This document shows positions 8,146 through 16,601 of a DNA stretch of 64,000 bases, one piece after another. The position numbers and the translations under genes were made by a program. This DNA is from Paenibacillus sp. OVF10 (GTDB lineage: Bacteria; Bacillota; Bacilli; Paenibacillales; Paenibacillaceae), in contig CP094668.1 of NCBI GenBank assembly GCA_022836915.1, forward strand, positions 5,022,001 to 5,086,000, read 5' to 3'. Positions within the stretch are counted from its first letter, which is position 1; each line of letters starts with the position of its first letter. The notes beneath the pieces are model-generated. The model saw only the letters and a program-made list of their open reading frames with translations, was not told where the DNA came from and made no database searches.

Positions 8146-9192
8146 ATGATAACTTCCAATGCAAACCGTAATGTGACGTCCGAATTGCCTAGAGGCTGTA
8201 CGTTCACCGCTGAAGACTGGCATGTTTTATCCCAATATTGGTATCCGATAGCCCAAGCAACCGAAGTAACAGACAAACCACTTGCTGCTCAATTACTCGA
8301 TGTGAAGCTGGTTCTCTATCGCAGTAATGATCAGGTTGTGGTAGCCAAGGATCTTTGTTTTCACCGCGGGGCTCCACTTAGCAAAGGCTGGGTAGAAAAT
8401 GGCGAGATTGTCTGCCCTTATCACGGTTTTCGATATAATTGCGAAGGCAAATGTACCGCCGTACCTGCGCACCCAAGTTCCAAGATCTCGCCTAAGCTCA
8501 AACTTATCGTGTACCCGGCAGTTGAACGTTATGGCTTAATATGGACTACACTGGCAGGAATGGAAGAACAGATCCCCTCCTTCCCTGGTTGGGATGATCC
8601 GGATTATATCAATATTTTGCCACCCAACTTTGACATTGCTGGTTCCTCTGGACGACAAATGGAGGGTTTCCTGGATGTATCCCATTTTGCCTATGTGCAT
8701 ACCGAAACGTTTGGTGACCGAAACAACACAGAAGTCCCCCAATACAAAGTGAAACGCGAAGGTAATGAGTTACTGGCCGAGTATTGGAGTACGGTGAGTA
8801 ACTATGGCAAAGGGCAAGATCTTGTTGCACCTGAAGGTTTCCAATGGTTGCGCGAGTTTCGAGTGTTCCCACCTTTTGCGGCCTCTCTTACGGTACATTT
8901 CCCAGGAGACGACAAGCTGAATATTCTGAATTGTGCTTCGCCGATCTCTGCCCGTTATACACGTCTATTCTGTCCAATCACACGCAACTTTGACAAAGAC
9001 GCTCCGATTGAAGACACAATCAAGTTCAACTTGCAGGTATTTGAAGAAGACCGCGAGATGGTCGAGTCACAGAAACCGGAGGATCTGCCCCTTGATCTGC
9101 ATGCCGAAGCCCATATTCCCGCTGACCGTACTTCGATTGCTTATCGTCAATTATTAACGGAGCTTGGCTTGGGACGAAATTACACATCGTAA
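8146..9192 (+). CDS. Rieske [2Fe-2S] aromatic-ring-hydroxylating oxygenase, alpha-subunit type
   Basis: 348 residues from ATG 8146; AAGGAGTG ends 7 bases upstream, so the in-frame GTG at 8137 is rejected. The Rieske cluster ligands are C71-x-H73 (LCFHRGAPL) and C90-x2-H93 (CPYHGFRY). The mononuclear iron site follows as DVSHFAYVH near residues 180-190. The arrangement is that of vanillate-demethylase/carbazole-type monooxygenases rather than two-subunit dioxygenases. It needs an electron-donating reductase, which is not encoded next to it. Substrate unknown. It is monocistronic, and its promoter region lies in the repeat-containing gap upstream. Confidence 0.88.
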   Translation: MITSNANRNVTSELPRGCTFTAEDWHVLSQYWYPIAQATEVTDKPLAAQLLDVKLVLYRSNDQVVVAKDLCFHRGAPLSKGWVENGEIVCPYHGFRYNCEGKCTAVPAHPSSKISPKLKLIVYPAVERYGLIWTTLAGMEEQIPSFPGWDDPDYINILPPNFDIAGSSGRQMEGFLDVSHFAYVHTETFGDRNNTEVPQYKVKREGNELLAEYWSTVSNYGKGQDLVAPEGFQWLREFRVFPPFAASLTVHFPGDDKLNILNCASPISARYTRLFCPITRNFDKDAPIEDTIKFNLQVFEEDREMVESQKPEDLPLDLHAEAHIPADRTSIAYRQLLTELGLGRNYTS

Positions 9193-9300
9193 ATTATATA
9201 GGTACTCTTCAACCTCAGGCAAGTTATCAATGATGCATGTCAGCGCCTAGAAAGTCTTGAAGTACCATCCTGCGGACTCTGGGGAAAGGTAGACCATTTT

Positions 9301-9494
9301 CTAAGGAACACAGGGCGTCTTATTTGGCCATCAGGTTCTCTTTTTAAATTGTAAGGAACATCAGACACTTTATTCCCCAAAATCCCCGATAAAAACACTT
9401 TATACGGCTGTTTATTCTGATATAACGTGTCTCAGATTCTTTAGATTTCTGAACACGCCTCAAATCCTTGATTAAGACGCCTACGATTCGTTAG
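9301..9494. repeat. Nested inverted repeat of four related 23-27 base units
   Basis: The 462-base gap 9193-9654 contains no gene. Four related units are arranged as a nested palindrome: U1 9301-9327 (CTAAGGAACACAGGGCGTCT), U2 9351-9378 (GTAAGGAACATCAGACACTT), U3 inverted at 9422-9444 and U4 inverted at 9471-9494. U1 and U4 share about 17 of 24 bases, U2 and U3 about 17 of 23. Such a unit could fold into a long branched hairpin as RNA or DNA. I infer an intergenic repeat family, since it is unlike the flanking coding sequence. Confidence 0.6.
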
Positions 9495-9564
9495 CACTCC
9501 ATGCTTCGGACACGTTCAGGTATGTATCGGCTTTCAGCAGGTTTGAAGACACCTTTAATCAAAA

Positions 9565-9596
9565 AAGAAGCGTTCCTTTGCGGACGCTTCTTTTGC
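9565..9596. terminator. Bidirectional terminator between Rieske and cupin genes
   Basis: AAAGAAGCGT and ACGCTTCTTTT pair around a 10-base loop, with A and T flanks on both sides. It lies between convergent genes. Confidence 0.8.
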
Positions 9597-9654
9597 TATA
9601 CCTAATTCAACTGAGTTACCTATGTGTATTAAGATAAACCTTGTCTACTAAAGT

Positions 9655-10440
9655 TCATCTTTCCTCTTGATTATTCGTATTCACAGGAAGCTCTCTATAA
9701 TACGGACAGCCCGGCTCATGAATAATACGTGGATCAACCCAAGTGCCCCAGTACGGAAGACGGTTCACGTAAGGTTGCATGTTTGGTTGCATGTTTGGTT
9801 GCATGTTTGGTTGCATGTTTGGCTGTACATTGGGTTGTACATTAGGCATTACGTAAGGCTGATGATTCACATTTGGAGCACTGTTAGAGGCGGGAGCAGT
9901 TGAAGTTTGGCAATCTGCCGGCGGGCCAATGATCACTGTTTTTTGGATCGGAGCCAGCGCTTCTTGAACTTTTTTCTCGTCCAGACAGTACGTATAAGCC
10001 AAAAGTTTTGCAGGTGTAAGACGTAAGGTGTCTGAGCCAAATATCGCCTCAGGAACAGGAGCATCAAAAACTGCCAGTAAGTGTGTATGATCTGCAGTAG
10101 CCACTTCATAGTGCCACCAGCCTTGAGGAACGTTAGCCACCTGCCCCGGAGTAATCGGGAAATGAAGCAGCTCGTTGGTAAACGGATTAATGAGGGAAAC
10201 AACTGCCGCACCGCTGATGCAGTATACCAACTCCGTTGCATTCTGATGCGTATGTGGTTCAACCACATTGCCCGTGTTGAGGAAAATATCCAGTAAAGAA
10301 GCATTGCCCAGTGTGTTTAACTGCTTGATGGAAAGAGAGTTAATATAGTTGTTCTCATCCTTCTTGAATAACGGGTTATTGCTCAAATCGTAAGTAAATT
10401 CGGTGGTTGGTAAAGTGTAATCCATGTATGAGGTTGCCAA
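9655..10440 (-). CDS. Cupin-domain protein with an Asn/Gln/Pro/Met repeat tail
   Basis: 261 residues from a TTG at 10440 (AGGGCAGG upstream); an ATG at 10425 is the alternative start. The cupin metal site is seen in EPHTHQNATELVY (about residues 60-75), and the second motif in VPQGWWHYE (near 105). It resembles single-cupin proteins related to oxalate decarboxylase. After about residue 190 the protein turns into a low-complexity linker of PNVQPNMQP-type repeats encoded by 12-base tandem units. It ends in a short Pro/Tyr/Cys segment (HEPGCPYYREL). No signal peptide. Such tails are common in spore-coat-associated proteins of Bacillales, but a coat location is only a guess. Confidence 0.75.
   Translation of the reverse strand: MATSYMDYTLPTTEFTYDLSNNPLFKKDENNYINSLSIKQLNTLGNASLLDIFLNTGNVVEPHTHQNATELVYCISGAAVVSLINPFTNELLHFPITPGQVANVPQGWWHYEVATADHTHLLAVFDAPVPEAIFGSDTLRLTPAKLLAYTYCLDEKKVQEALAPIQKTVIIGPPADCQTSTAPASNSAPNVNHQPYVMPNVQPNVQPNMQPNMQPNMQPNMQPYVNRLPYWGTWVDPRIIHEPGCPYYRELPVNTNNQEER
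9769..9855. repeat. 12-base tandem repeats inside the cupin gene
   Basis: Seven consecutive 12-base units of the type GTTTGGTTGCAT encode the MQPN/VQPN repeat of the cupin tail. The middle units are identical and the outer ones diverged, a pattern typical of slippage-prone coding repeats. Confidence 0.85.
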
Positions 10441-10550
10441 AATAAAACGCCTGCCCTTCGCTCTCGGTTTAGGTCATAACCTATATGCCAGCTTATGCCC
10501 AGCGCCCAGATACGTGACATTTCCACCAATTTTCATCCCATAACAAATAT

Positions 10551-10576
10551 CCCTGACTCGGACATCCCGAGCAGGG
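10551..10576 (-). terminator. Hairpin downstream of the LRR gene
   Basis: CCCTGACTCGG (10551-10561) pairs with CCGAGCAGGG (10567-10576), followed on the minus strand by ATATTTGTTAT. It lies 10 bases after the leucine-rich-repeat gene stop. The T tract is only moderate. Confidence 0.5.
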
Positions 10577-10585
10577 CTCTATTCA

Positions 10586-11638
10586 TTACATGTTCTTTTT
10601 CATTTCCCAGACTTCTTCCCAATGTGTACCAAATGGAATATTCATTAAGTCTACATACTCCAGCCAGTGCATTCTTGTGACAACATCCGGAGTTCCCTCA
10701 ATCAGTGCATTCGTTACCAGTAAAGCACGCAGATTCTTCAGTTTTTCCAGCTCCGGAGGGAGTTCACGTATACCAGAATATACTATCTCCAGATACTTCA
10801 GTTCACTTAATTCACCAATCTCAGGCGGGATGCAATTTAGTCCCAATTCAGATTGTGGTCTGGGCCTCCAACCAGGTACAGATTCAAAAGGGCTGCCACA
10901 ATAAATTCTTAACTCTTGAAGTTGCTTGAGTTTCCCGATCTCTGCCGGAAGACGCTCCAGATCCAGCGTTGTAATGACCAATCTTTCCAATGAAGTCAGT
11001 TCGAAAAGACTTGCAGGGAGCGAGTACAGATTCTGCTCAAAAATCGTCAGCTCCTTCAAGTGCTTCAACTCCCGAATTCGTTCGGGAAGCTCACTTAAAC
11101 CGTGTAAGCTGATATCCAGCTTATCGGTCTGATGCCTGATCGCATCGTCCAGAAGATGATCAATTTCCTTATGACGGTCCAATTCAAAGAACAACCCCGG
11201 AATCCGCTCCATAAGTTCACTCGCTTCTTTGTATGTAATCCTCATGCCGTACATATGTTCATGGGCAACAGAGAAAAAATAATCATTTCCGTCTTCTGTT
11301 ATAAAACAAAGATCGTCCGGCAATGCCGGGTAACACCAATCATGAAAACGATTAGCTTCTTCTTTGAGCACTTGACCCGATTCCGGTGTACAGCGATATG
11401 TATAATAGGTGCCTTCGGAATAATAGGCTCCGCTTTTCAGCATCATCTCTTCCATCGTAGCACGTTCCACAAGATAGGGTTTCAATCTCTCTAACACACG
11501 AAACACTTCCGGTATCTCGTTCTCTTCGTACCTTTGTCTATCAACCAGCATAAACCGGTCTGTCTTCTCGATCAATTCGTCAATCAACAGTTCATAGGCC
11601 GTTCCTTTTGGATCCGTGTGAAAAGCTACGGCTACCAT
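10586..11638 (-). CDS. Leucine-rich-repeat protein
   Basis: 350 residues from ATG 11638, preceded by AGGGGTGA; a longer frame to 11653 would overlap that site. Residues up to about 165 form a non-repeat domain rich in aromatic and acidic residues. From about 175 to 330 there are six to seven leucine-rich repeats of the LPxxIxxLxxLxxLxL type (for example LPAEIGKLKQLQELRI and IPPEIGELSELKYLEI). No signal peptide, so it is cytoplasmic and probably a protein-binding module. It lies next to the immunity-like operon, separated by the plus-strand gene at 11748. Function unknown. Confidence 0.8.
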   Translation of the reverse strand: MVAVAFHTDPKGTAYELLIDELIEKTDRFMLVDRQRYEENEIPEVFRVLERLKPYLVERATMEEMMLKSGAYYSEGTYYTYRCTPESGQVLKEEANRFHDWCYPALPDDLCFITEDGNDYFFSVAHEHMYGMRITYKEASELMERIPGLFFELDRHKEIDHLLDDAIRHQTDKLDISLHGLSELPERIRELKHLKELTIFEQNLYSLPASLFELTSLERLVITTLDLERLPAEIGKLKQLQELRIYCGSPFESVPGWRPRPQSELGLNCIPPEIGELSELKYLEIVYSGIRELPPELEKLKNLRALLVTNALIEGTPDVVTRMHWLEYVDLMNIPFGTHWEEVWEMKKNM

Positions 11639-11747
11639 ATGTTCACCCCTCATGGCACTATATTCATTAATCTTTAATCTGTTGTATCATCTGAAACCAC
11701 TGTGGCATAGGCTGATATCATCAATCCAGTTATTGGAGGCTTGTTAC

Positions 11748-12077
11748 ATGGCATACGGCCCTGGTTCAGTATCATCCCCGCAACCTGCGGGTTATCCTTA
11801 CCCTTATTATCCACCACCGCCACCGTACCCGTACCCTTATCCCTATCCATACCCGCCCATCGTTCCTGTTCCACTGCCATATCCGATCGGTGGTCCTTGG
11901 TGGCATGGTGGATATCCCGGCGGTGGTTACCCCGGTGGACACCCTGGTCATTTCCCAGGAGGTGGCTATCCCGGTGGACCTCACGGAGGTGGACCTGGCG
12001 GTCCGGGTGGTCCAGGTGGACATGGAGGATCTCCAGGCGGCGGAGGATTTCACGGACATCGTTTCTTCCAGTGGTAA
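11748..12077 (+). CDS. Pro/Tyr- and Gly/His-rich low-complexity protein
   Basis: 109 residues from ATG 11748, with GGAGG 9 bases upstream; a frame extending to 11652 lacks a ribosome site. The sequence is almost entirely low complexity: a PYPY/PPPP block (about residues 15-50), then GGPWWHGGYPGGGYPGG and Gly/Pro/His runs, ending GFHGHRFFQW. Similar compositions occur in spore coat and exosporium-type proteins of Bacillales. No signal peptide. The identity is inferred from composition only. Opposite-frame ORFs here are artefacts of the GC-rich repeats. It has its own terminator at 12110. Confidence 0.65.
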   Translation: MAYGPGSVSSPQPAGYPYPYYPPPPPYPYPYPYPYPPIVPVPLPYPIGGPWWHGGYPGGGYPGGHPGHFPGGGYPGGPHGGGPGGPGGPGGHGGSPGGGGFHGHRFFQW

Positions 12078-12109
12078 TCATTAGACTTATTCAAAGTACT
12101 TGTTCAGAT

Positions 12110-12136
12110 AAAGGAGCTGCTTCGGCAGCTTCTTTA
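12110..12136 (+). terminator. Terminator after the Gly/Pro-rich gene
   Basis: AAGGAGCTGC-TTCG-GCAGCTTCTTT, a strong UUCG-type tetraloop hairpin, is followed by ATTATT. It lies 33 bases after the stop. Confidence 0.8.
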
Positions 12137-12166
12137 TTATTAAGGAATTATCTAATCGTTCAGGAT

Positions 12167-12772
12167 TTAATACGTGATCTCATCCATCATCTTCAGATTA
12201 CGGTTCGACATGCTGAGGAGATCCGTGAAGGTAGGTGTAAGGTAATAAACAAAGTCTGGATCGTGCACGTACATGATAATCTGCCCATACGTCCCTTCCT
12301 CCGTTGGATCAAAATCGAGCATCAGATACAGTGAACCTCCCGCAATCGTTGCAAAAGGAATCCATGGTTTATGGAACAGGTATGGCTTGATCTCCAGGTC
12401 CAACTGGCTAATCTCTTCGGCAGAATAATACTCTTCAAGCTTCTCATCTACTTCACAGAAGTATTGTTTGGTCTCTCGAATCTCTTCCAATGACATCAGA
12501 TAAAAAGGTGTACAACGCCCACCCTCGACATCACCTGGGTACAGCGCATGTAACCCGTAACCACTGCCATCTTTGCTTTGGTAAAAGGTACGAAAATCGC
12601 CAGGCAGCCGGACGCCATACTCCTTTTCGAATAGATCCAAACTTTCCTCGGATGCACCTTCCCGATGTTGATATTCTTCGAACAATTGCCGAATCTCTTG
12701 ATCCTGTATTCTCTCATCTAACAAGTGATTCAGCTCGTCCATTAACACGTTTAATGATACATTCCGCTCCAC
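12167..12772 (-). CDS. SMI1/KNR4 (SUKH) family protein
   Basis: About 201 residues from a GTG at 12772 (AGGGAGGT 9 bases upstream); a GTG at 12781 is too close to that site. The SUKH fold shows as YGVRLPGDFRTFYQSKDGSG (about residues 47-66), then PWIPFATIAGGSLYLMLDFD and GTYGQIIMYVHDPDF. In bacteria SUKH proteins commonly serve as immunity proteins to polymorphic toxins, binding the toxin in the cytoplasm. No toxin gene is next to it. It is the last gene of the eight-gene minus-strand run that begins at 17210. Confidence 0.85.
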   Translation of the reverse strand: MERNVSLNVLMDELNHLLDERIQDQEIRQLFEEYQHREGASEESLDLFEKEYGVRLPGDFRTFYQSKDGSGYGLHALYPGDVEGGRCTPFYLMSLEEIRETKQYFCEVDEKLEEYYSAEEISQLDLEIKPYLFHKPWIPFATIAGGSLYLMLDFDPTEEGTYGQIIMYVHDPDFVYYLTPTFTDLLSMSNRNLKMMDEITY

Positions 12773-12792
12773 GCTGACCACACCTCCCTATC

Positions 12793-13215
12793 TCAGCCCT
12801 TCTCTTCTTGTAGATATTGATGATATTCCCAAAATGCTTCTTCCTCTCCGCCGCCTTCAATCAGAACCATGACTGCGTAAGATAACAAATTAAGCCATTG
12901 TTCCATCAACACCACCTGTTCGTCCGAGATGAGGTTGTTGCTGCGAAGCATACCCTCAGGTTCAACGGCCCATGCGCGTGCCATATGAGTAATTCCCCAT
13001 AAACATGCCATGACTTCCCGATCCAGTGAAGGCCGTGCAAGTTCTGGTGCCAGAACCCGCAGTATCTCCATCAACTCATGAAAATTCTCCTCAATTAAAT
13101 GGCCACGAAAGGGCCGCAGACTGCCAATAAAACCGTTCTCCATCTTGGGATGACTCAGATCATCATACGAAAAGGAGTGACATTTTAATAACATTACTGC
13201 CTCTTCACGTTCCAT
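12793..13215 (-). CDS. Hypothetical helical protein in the immunity-like operon
   Basis: 140 residues, ATG 13215, preceded by GGGTGAAGGA. It is mostly helical with Trp-rich amphipathic stretches (VMACLWGITHMARAW, VVLMEQWLNLLSYAVM). No membrane segment is certain and no signal peptide is present. I recognise no family. Spacing is 20 bases to the downstream SUKH gene and 32 to the upstream propeller gene, consistent with one transcript. Confidence 0.65.
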   Translation of the reverse strand: MEREEAVMLLKCHSFSYDDLSHPKMENGFIGSLRPFRGHLIEENFHELMEILRVLAPELARPSLDREVMACLWGITHMARAWAVEPEGMLRSNNLISDEQVVLMEQWLNLLSYAVMVLIEGGGEEEAFWEYHQYLQEEKG

Positions 13216-13247
13216 TCCTTCACCCCTAACTAGGTCAAAATGCTAAC

Positions 13248-14405
13248 TCACCAGCACAGAGGTTCTTCTCCACGCCACAACACATATCGCTCCAGCTCAC
13301 GAAGAGTGCCTGTACCAATCCCGTACTCGTCCATTTCTTTGGAACGAAGATCGAGCACATGCAGCATGCCACCATACGTGCCAACTGCAAGTTTGGACTG
13401 TTCCGGCGATACGGCGAGAGAATAGATGGTACTTCCTACAAAATGACGCCATACTTCCTCACCCTCGCCATTCACACAATACAGATAACCATATGCATCC
13501 CCAAGCACCATTCCCGCCTCTATTTCCACCGCTGCATACACTCGTGCATTCTCATCCATGACCGGCCAATCTTCCTTCGTTTCGTTACCTGCGATAGATT
13601 CCAGCGGAACCTGTATCGTTACCCCGTTATAGAAATGACATGCGTTAAACCAGACGGTTTGGTTATCACTGGTGAATGCTGCATAATGAGGGTAGCTCGA
13701 TTCTGGATAGAGAGAGTATGTCTTGTTCAGTTGGCGGTCCATCACCATATGATTGCTCCCTTGGCTACCATATGCTATCCATCGACCATCCCGGGATACC
13801 GCTGCATGTCCCATGTCTAACTGTGTATCCTCTAGCTCATACTCTTCGATCTCTGCGAGATCGGGATGAAGCAAGGTCACCTGAGCCTGTGTGACGAGAT
13901 ATATCCCGTATCGTGAATGGATGAGTAGTGCTTTGCCTTCATCCATAGGTATAAGTCCTTCAAGTGTCCGTTCGGGATGCTCACAATCCGCAAGTGATTC
14001 AATCCGAGGTAAGGAAGACTGTATCCGGGATTGAATATCTTCCCAACGATATGTCGCTATCTCCTGTCCTTCCAACCTGCGATCTGGCTGACGAATAATA
14101 CGAATCCCTTCCGGTCCTGCAAGCGCATAGTCCAATCCGTCTGATGAGCAACCTGCAAAAGTATACGGAGAAATCAACTGCCATCCGTGCTGATCCATCG
14201 TATAGATCTGACCATTCTCCGTGAAGATACCCGTATTACACACACACGTCTCTTCGTTCAGATAACCTACAACATTGACCGCTTGCATGGAAGCCTGAAA
14301 CGCCTCGCTCAATGGCCACGTCGCTGCTGGCAACTCACGTCGAAGCACCTCCAAGTCACCGTGGAGATTGGCCTGTCTCACCATATGGAATACTTCAGTA
14401 CTCAT
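13248..14405 (-). CDS. WD40/PQQ-like beta-propeller protein
   Basis: 385 residues. Repeated beta-blade signatures are visible: GHAAVSRDGRWIAYGSQG, YPHYAAFTSDNQTVWFN, VLGDAYGYLYCVNGEGEEVW and SLAVSPEQSKLAVGTYGG (about residues 200-365). They resemble WD40/quinoprotein propellers. No signal peptide, so it is cytoplasmic. A propeller of this type is a protein-interaction scaffold; a catalytic role is not indicated. It lies in the immunity-like operon, 20 bases after the small gene at 14426-14548. The ribosome site is weak, so translation may be coupled to the small gene. Confidence 0.75.
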   Translation of the reverse strand: MSTEVFHMVRQANLHGDLEVLRRELPAATWPLSEAFQASMQAVNVVGYLNEETCVCNTGIFTENGQIYTMDQHGWQLISPYTFAGCSSDGLDYALAGPEGIRIIRQPDRRLEGQEIATYRWEDIQSRIQSSLPRIESLADCEHPERTLEGLIPMDEGKALLIHSRYGIYLVTQAQVTLLHPDLAEIEEYELEDTQLDMGHAAVSRDGRWIAYGSQGSNHMVMDRQLNKTYSLYPESSYPHYAAFTSDNQTVWFNACHFYNGVTIQVPLESIAGNETKEDWPVMDENARVYAAVEIEAGMVLGDAYGYLYCVNGEGEEVWRHFVGSTIYSLAVSPEQSKLAVGTYGGMLHVLDLRSKEMDEYGIGTGTLRELERYVLWRGEEPLCW

Positions 14406-14425
14406 ATCGCTTCTGGAATCGTCCT

Positions 14426-14548
14426 TCAGCTCGGATTCATCTGGTTGCTCTCCTCCATGCCTTTCCGTACAAATGCATTGACATCCCTTGCATAACGCTT
14501 GCCTTCATTACGCCATTGTTCCGCGATGTCCTCTTTTAACCAACTCAT
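14426..14548 (-). CDS. Small 40-residue protein
   Basis: ATG 14548 to TGA 14426, 40 residues beginning MSWLKEDIAEQWRNEGKRYA. It has a strong GGAGGGGAACAG ribosome site directly upstream, a charged helical composition and in-operon spacing of 21 bases to the upstream SUKH gene and 20 to the downstream propeller gene. That context supports a real gene despite its size. No family recognised. Confidence 0.65.
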   Translation of the reverse strand: MSWLKEDIAEQWRNEGKRYARDVNAFVRKGMEESNQMNPS

Positions 14549-14569
14549 CTGTTCCCCTCCACTCTAACC

Positions 14570-15304
14570 CTATTCATATGCCGTACAATGATGTGCTTGC
14601 AAAAACAGACTGATTTCGTTATCCGTCGCCTCCTCCGCACCATTCTTTTCTTCATAGAAAAGGGCAACTTCTCTCCCGGTTGCATAGTTAAATCGTACAT
14701 ATCCTCCCATCGACACCATGAACATCTTGCACATGTACTCATTCTCCAACACAACATCCCACTTAAATTCTGTTTTGCATATATCGGCGAGTTCCTTCAT
14801 GGAGTTTCCCTGTTCCGTCCCTGAAAAATGGTAAAACGTATGTTTCCGCAACTCATTCCACGGCTCAAAGTAAACTGGCGTTATTGGTTTATCCTGATGG
14901 TAATACCCACAATAGATCCGGTCCAGCGTTTCGCCAAATTCAGTCTCCGTGCATGTCCATAAGGTGATATGTTCATCATGACGGGGTAGCCACAACAGCC
15001 CCTCAACTTCCGGATGAACAGCAAGGAAATCTCCATCTACAGAACTGCCGATGGAGATGCACTGCTCAAGTTGCTGCTGACTTATAGGCGAATCGTCCGT
15101 ATGTATCCAAAAATCATATTCAACAAAAGGCTTCAGCACTTCCGGGTCCGGTCTCTGCACATTCATCCATCCCGTGTATGTACCCTCTCCGTATTGTTCA
15201 ATCCAGGTCCGGTATGACAAAGGTAGCGAGATGGCGTGCTGTTGTTCAAAGTGATCCAGTTCCTCTGCTGGAACCGGCTTAAGTACACGGGATACAATAT
15301 ACAT
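14570..15304 (-). CDS. SMI1/KNR4 (SUKH) family protein, second copy
   Basis: 244 residues, ATG 15304 with GGAGA 8 bases upstream. The N-terminal SUKH lead is HAISLPLSYRTWIEQYGEGT (about residues 24-43). Downstream are DGDFLAVHPEVEGLLWLPR and a C-terminal extension of about 90 residues with EYMCKMFMVSMGGYVRF. It is not a close duplicate of the gene at 12167. By family it is a probable immunity or protein-binding module. Its operon neighbours are 44 bases upstream and 21 bases downstream. Confidence 0.75.
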   Translation of the reverse strand: MYIVSRVLKPVPAEELDHFEQQHAISLPLSYRTWIEQYGEGTYTGWMNVQRPDPEVLKPFVEYDFWIHTDDSPISQQQLEQCISIGSSVDGDFLAVHPEVEGLLWLPRHDEHITLWTCTETEFGETLDRIYCGYYHQDKPITPVYFEPWNELRKHTFYHFSGTEQGNSMKELADICKTEFKWDVVLENEYMCKMFMVSMGGYVRFNYATGREVALFYEEKNGAEEATDNEISLFLQAHHCTAYE

Positions 15305-15348
15305 TTTTCGACATCTCCCATCTCAGTTTGGTTCATTCGTATACAGAT

Positions 15349-15909
15349 CTAAGCCAGTTCTTCCTGTACAATTTCAGTCCATACTCCTTTACGATTCAGA
15401 ATGCGAATGGCAAAGGCATCATATCCATCACGCTTGACCTGATCAAAATCCATGCGCTCTCCCGTAATCAGTTCATACGTACCATGCTCATCTACATCTT
15501 CGCCAAACTCATCATCCCAAGGCACATTGTAGTAGGCCGTCAACTCTACCTCAAAGATGTCCTCTCCTTCAACATCCAGATAAGGGCGAAGTGGTCTGTC
15601 ATGTAGTGCTTCTTCCGAATAAGTCTCACATAACATGGCATCATATCCGTGCTTAGCGGCATCAATGATCAGGTAGCGTTCACCCGTGACGGTATGCTCC
15701 GCATATACAAGAAGCGGTGTCGAATCATGCCAGGTAATCAGATCATCATCCGTCAAGTCACCATAATAAAAAATATGGAATTTATCATGACCATCACTCG
15801 TTTGAAGTTTGCCTTTCCACTCCAATTCCTCGGACTTTATGTCCTCTTCCTTCTTTGTTAAACCTTCCAGATAAGCAGGTCCGTGTTGCACACCATACGC
15901 ATTCATCAT
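15349..15909 (-). CDS. Hypothetical acidic protein in the immunity-like operon
   Basis: 186 residues. The ATG at 15909 overlaps the stop of the upstream gene (ATGA), indicating translational coupling. The sequence is very acidic with a Tyr/Asp-rich beta-type pattern (KFHIFYYGDLTDDDLITWHD; DEFGEDVDEHGTYELITGER). Small acidic proteins of this style are common immunity proteins, but no named family is recognised. Confidence 0.65.
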   Translation of the reverse strand: MMNAYGVQHGPAYLEGLTKKEEDIKSEELEWKGKLQTSDGHDKFHIFYYGDLTDDDLITWHDSTPLLVYAEHTVTGERYLIIDAAKHGYDAMLCETYSEEALHDRPLRPYLDVEGEDIFEVELTAYYNVPWDDEFGEDVDEHGTYELITGERMDFDQVKRDGYDAFAIRILNRKGVWTEIVQEELA

Positions 15910-16556
15910 CTCGCCTCCGATTTGTTCATTCGAATGGTAACCACTTTGTGTTCCTCATCCACCGTCAGTTTCACATCAATGTTAAGCTTGTCGCGAAATA
16001 ACGCCGTAATATTGATATACGGATCGCGGGCAGCTTCGCTACTACCGCCACTATTACGGCTCATTCCCTGATGAATGATGGACTTCACCAATTCGTTATC
16101 CGCTTTGCCGGTATTATCGTAGGTGTAGATCACCTGCCCATCCTGATCATACAGATTTAAGACCGTTGTAAAATCATTGGCGTTCTCATACTTTCTTTCA
16201 GTCTGCACATAGTTGTGATCCGTATGTTGATAGTTTACAGTACCATCCAGATACGGATTGTCCCCACCTGGCTTCACTTCATACTCCCGATAGGCCAGAT
16301 TAAACAGGTATTGGAGATGACTCATGTCAATCCGGTAATAAAACTGACGGTTATCCTCTTGTTTATCCATCGCTGCAAAACTGTTAATAAGCGGCCAAGC
16401 CCCATAGGACTCACCATTAACATCAACCGCGAGAGCATAGTCAGATAAGACTGTCTCTTTTTGAAATATGCCATAAGTCTGTAAAATAAAATAAGCCGGA
16501 ATCATCAACATCCCCAGAATGATTGCAAAAATAGCCAATTTAACTCGTAGTTTCAT
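15906..16556 (-). CDS. Signal-anchored extracytoplasmic protein
   Basis: 216 residues, ATG 16556 with AAGGAGAG at a 6-base spacing. Residues about 7-28 are a hydrophobic anchor (LAIFAIILGMLMIPAYFIL). The remainder, with many Tyr/Asn/Asp residues, lies outside the membrane. It overlaps the downstream gene by 4 bases. No family recognised. It is the only clearly membrane-targeted member of the operon. Confidence 0.7.
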   Translation of the reverse strand: MKLRVKLAIFAIILGMLMIPAYFILQTYGIFQKETVLSDYALAVDVNGESYGAWPLINSFAAMDKQEDNRQFYYRIDMSHLQYLFNLAYREYEVKPGGDNPYLDGTVNYQHTDHNYVQTERKYENANDFTTVLNLYDQDGQVIYTYDNTGKADNELVKSIIHQGMSRNSGGSSEAARDPYINITALFRDKLNIDVKLTVDEEHKVVTIRMNKSEAR

Positions 16557-16601
16557 GTCTTCTCTCCTTGTGGCTTTAACGCTTCATCTTCAATTTCATT
16601 C

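Noticed and set aside
9769..9855. CRISPR-like array
   Set aside because: The 12-base units are contiguous, without spacers, and in frame in the cupin gene.
11674..12334. Several long frames on both strands across the Gly/Pro-rich gene
   Set aside because: They arise from GC-rich repeated codons; only the 11748-12077 frame has a ribosome site and terminator.
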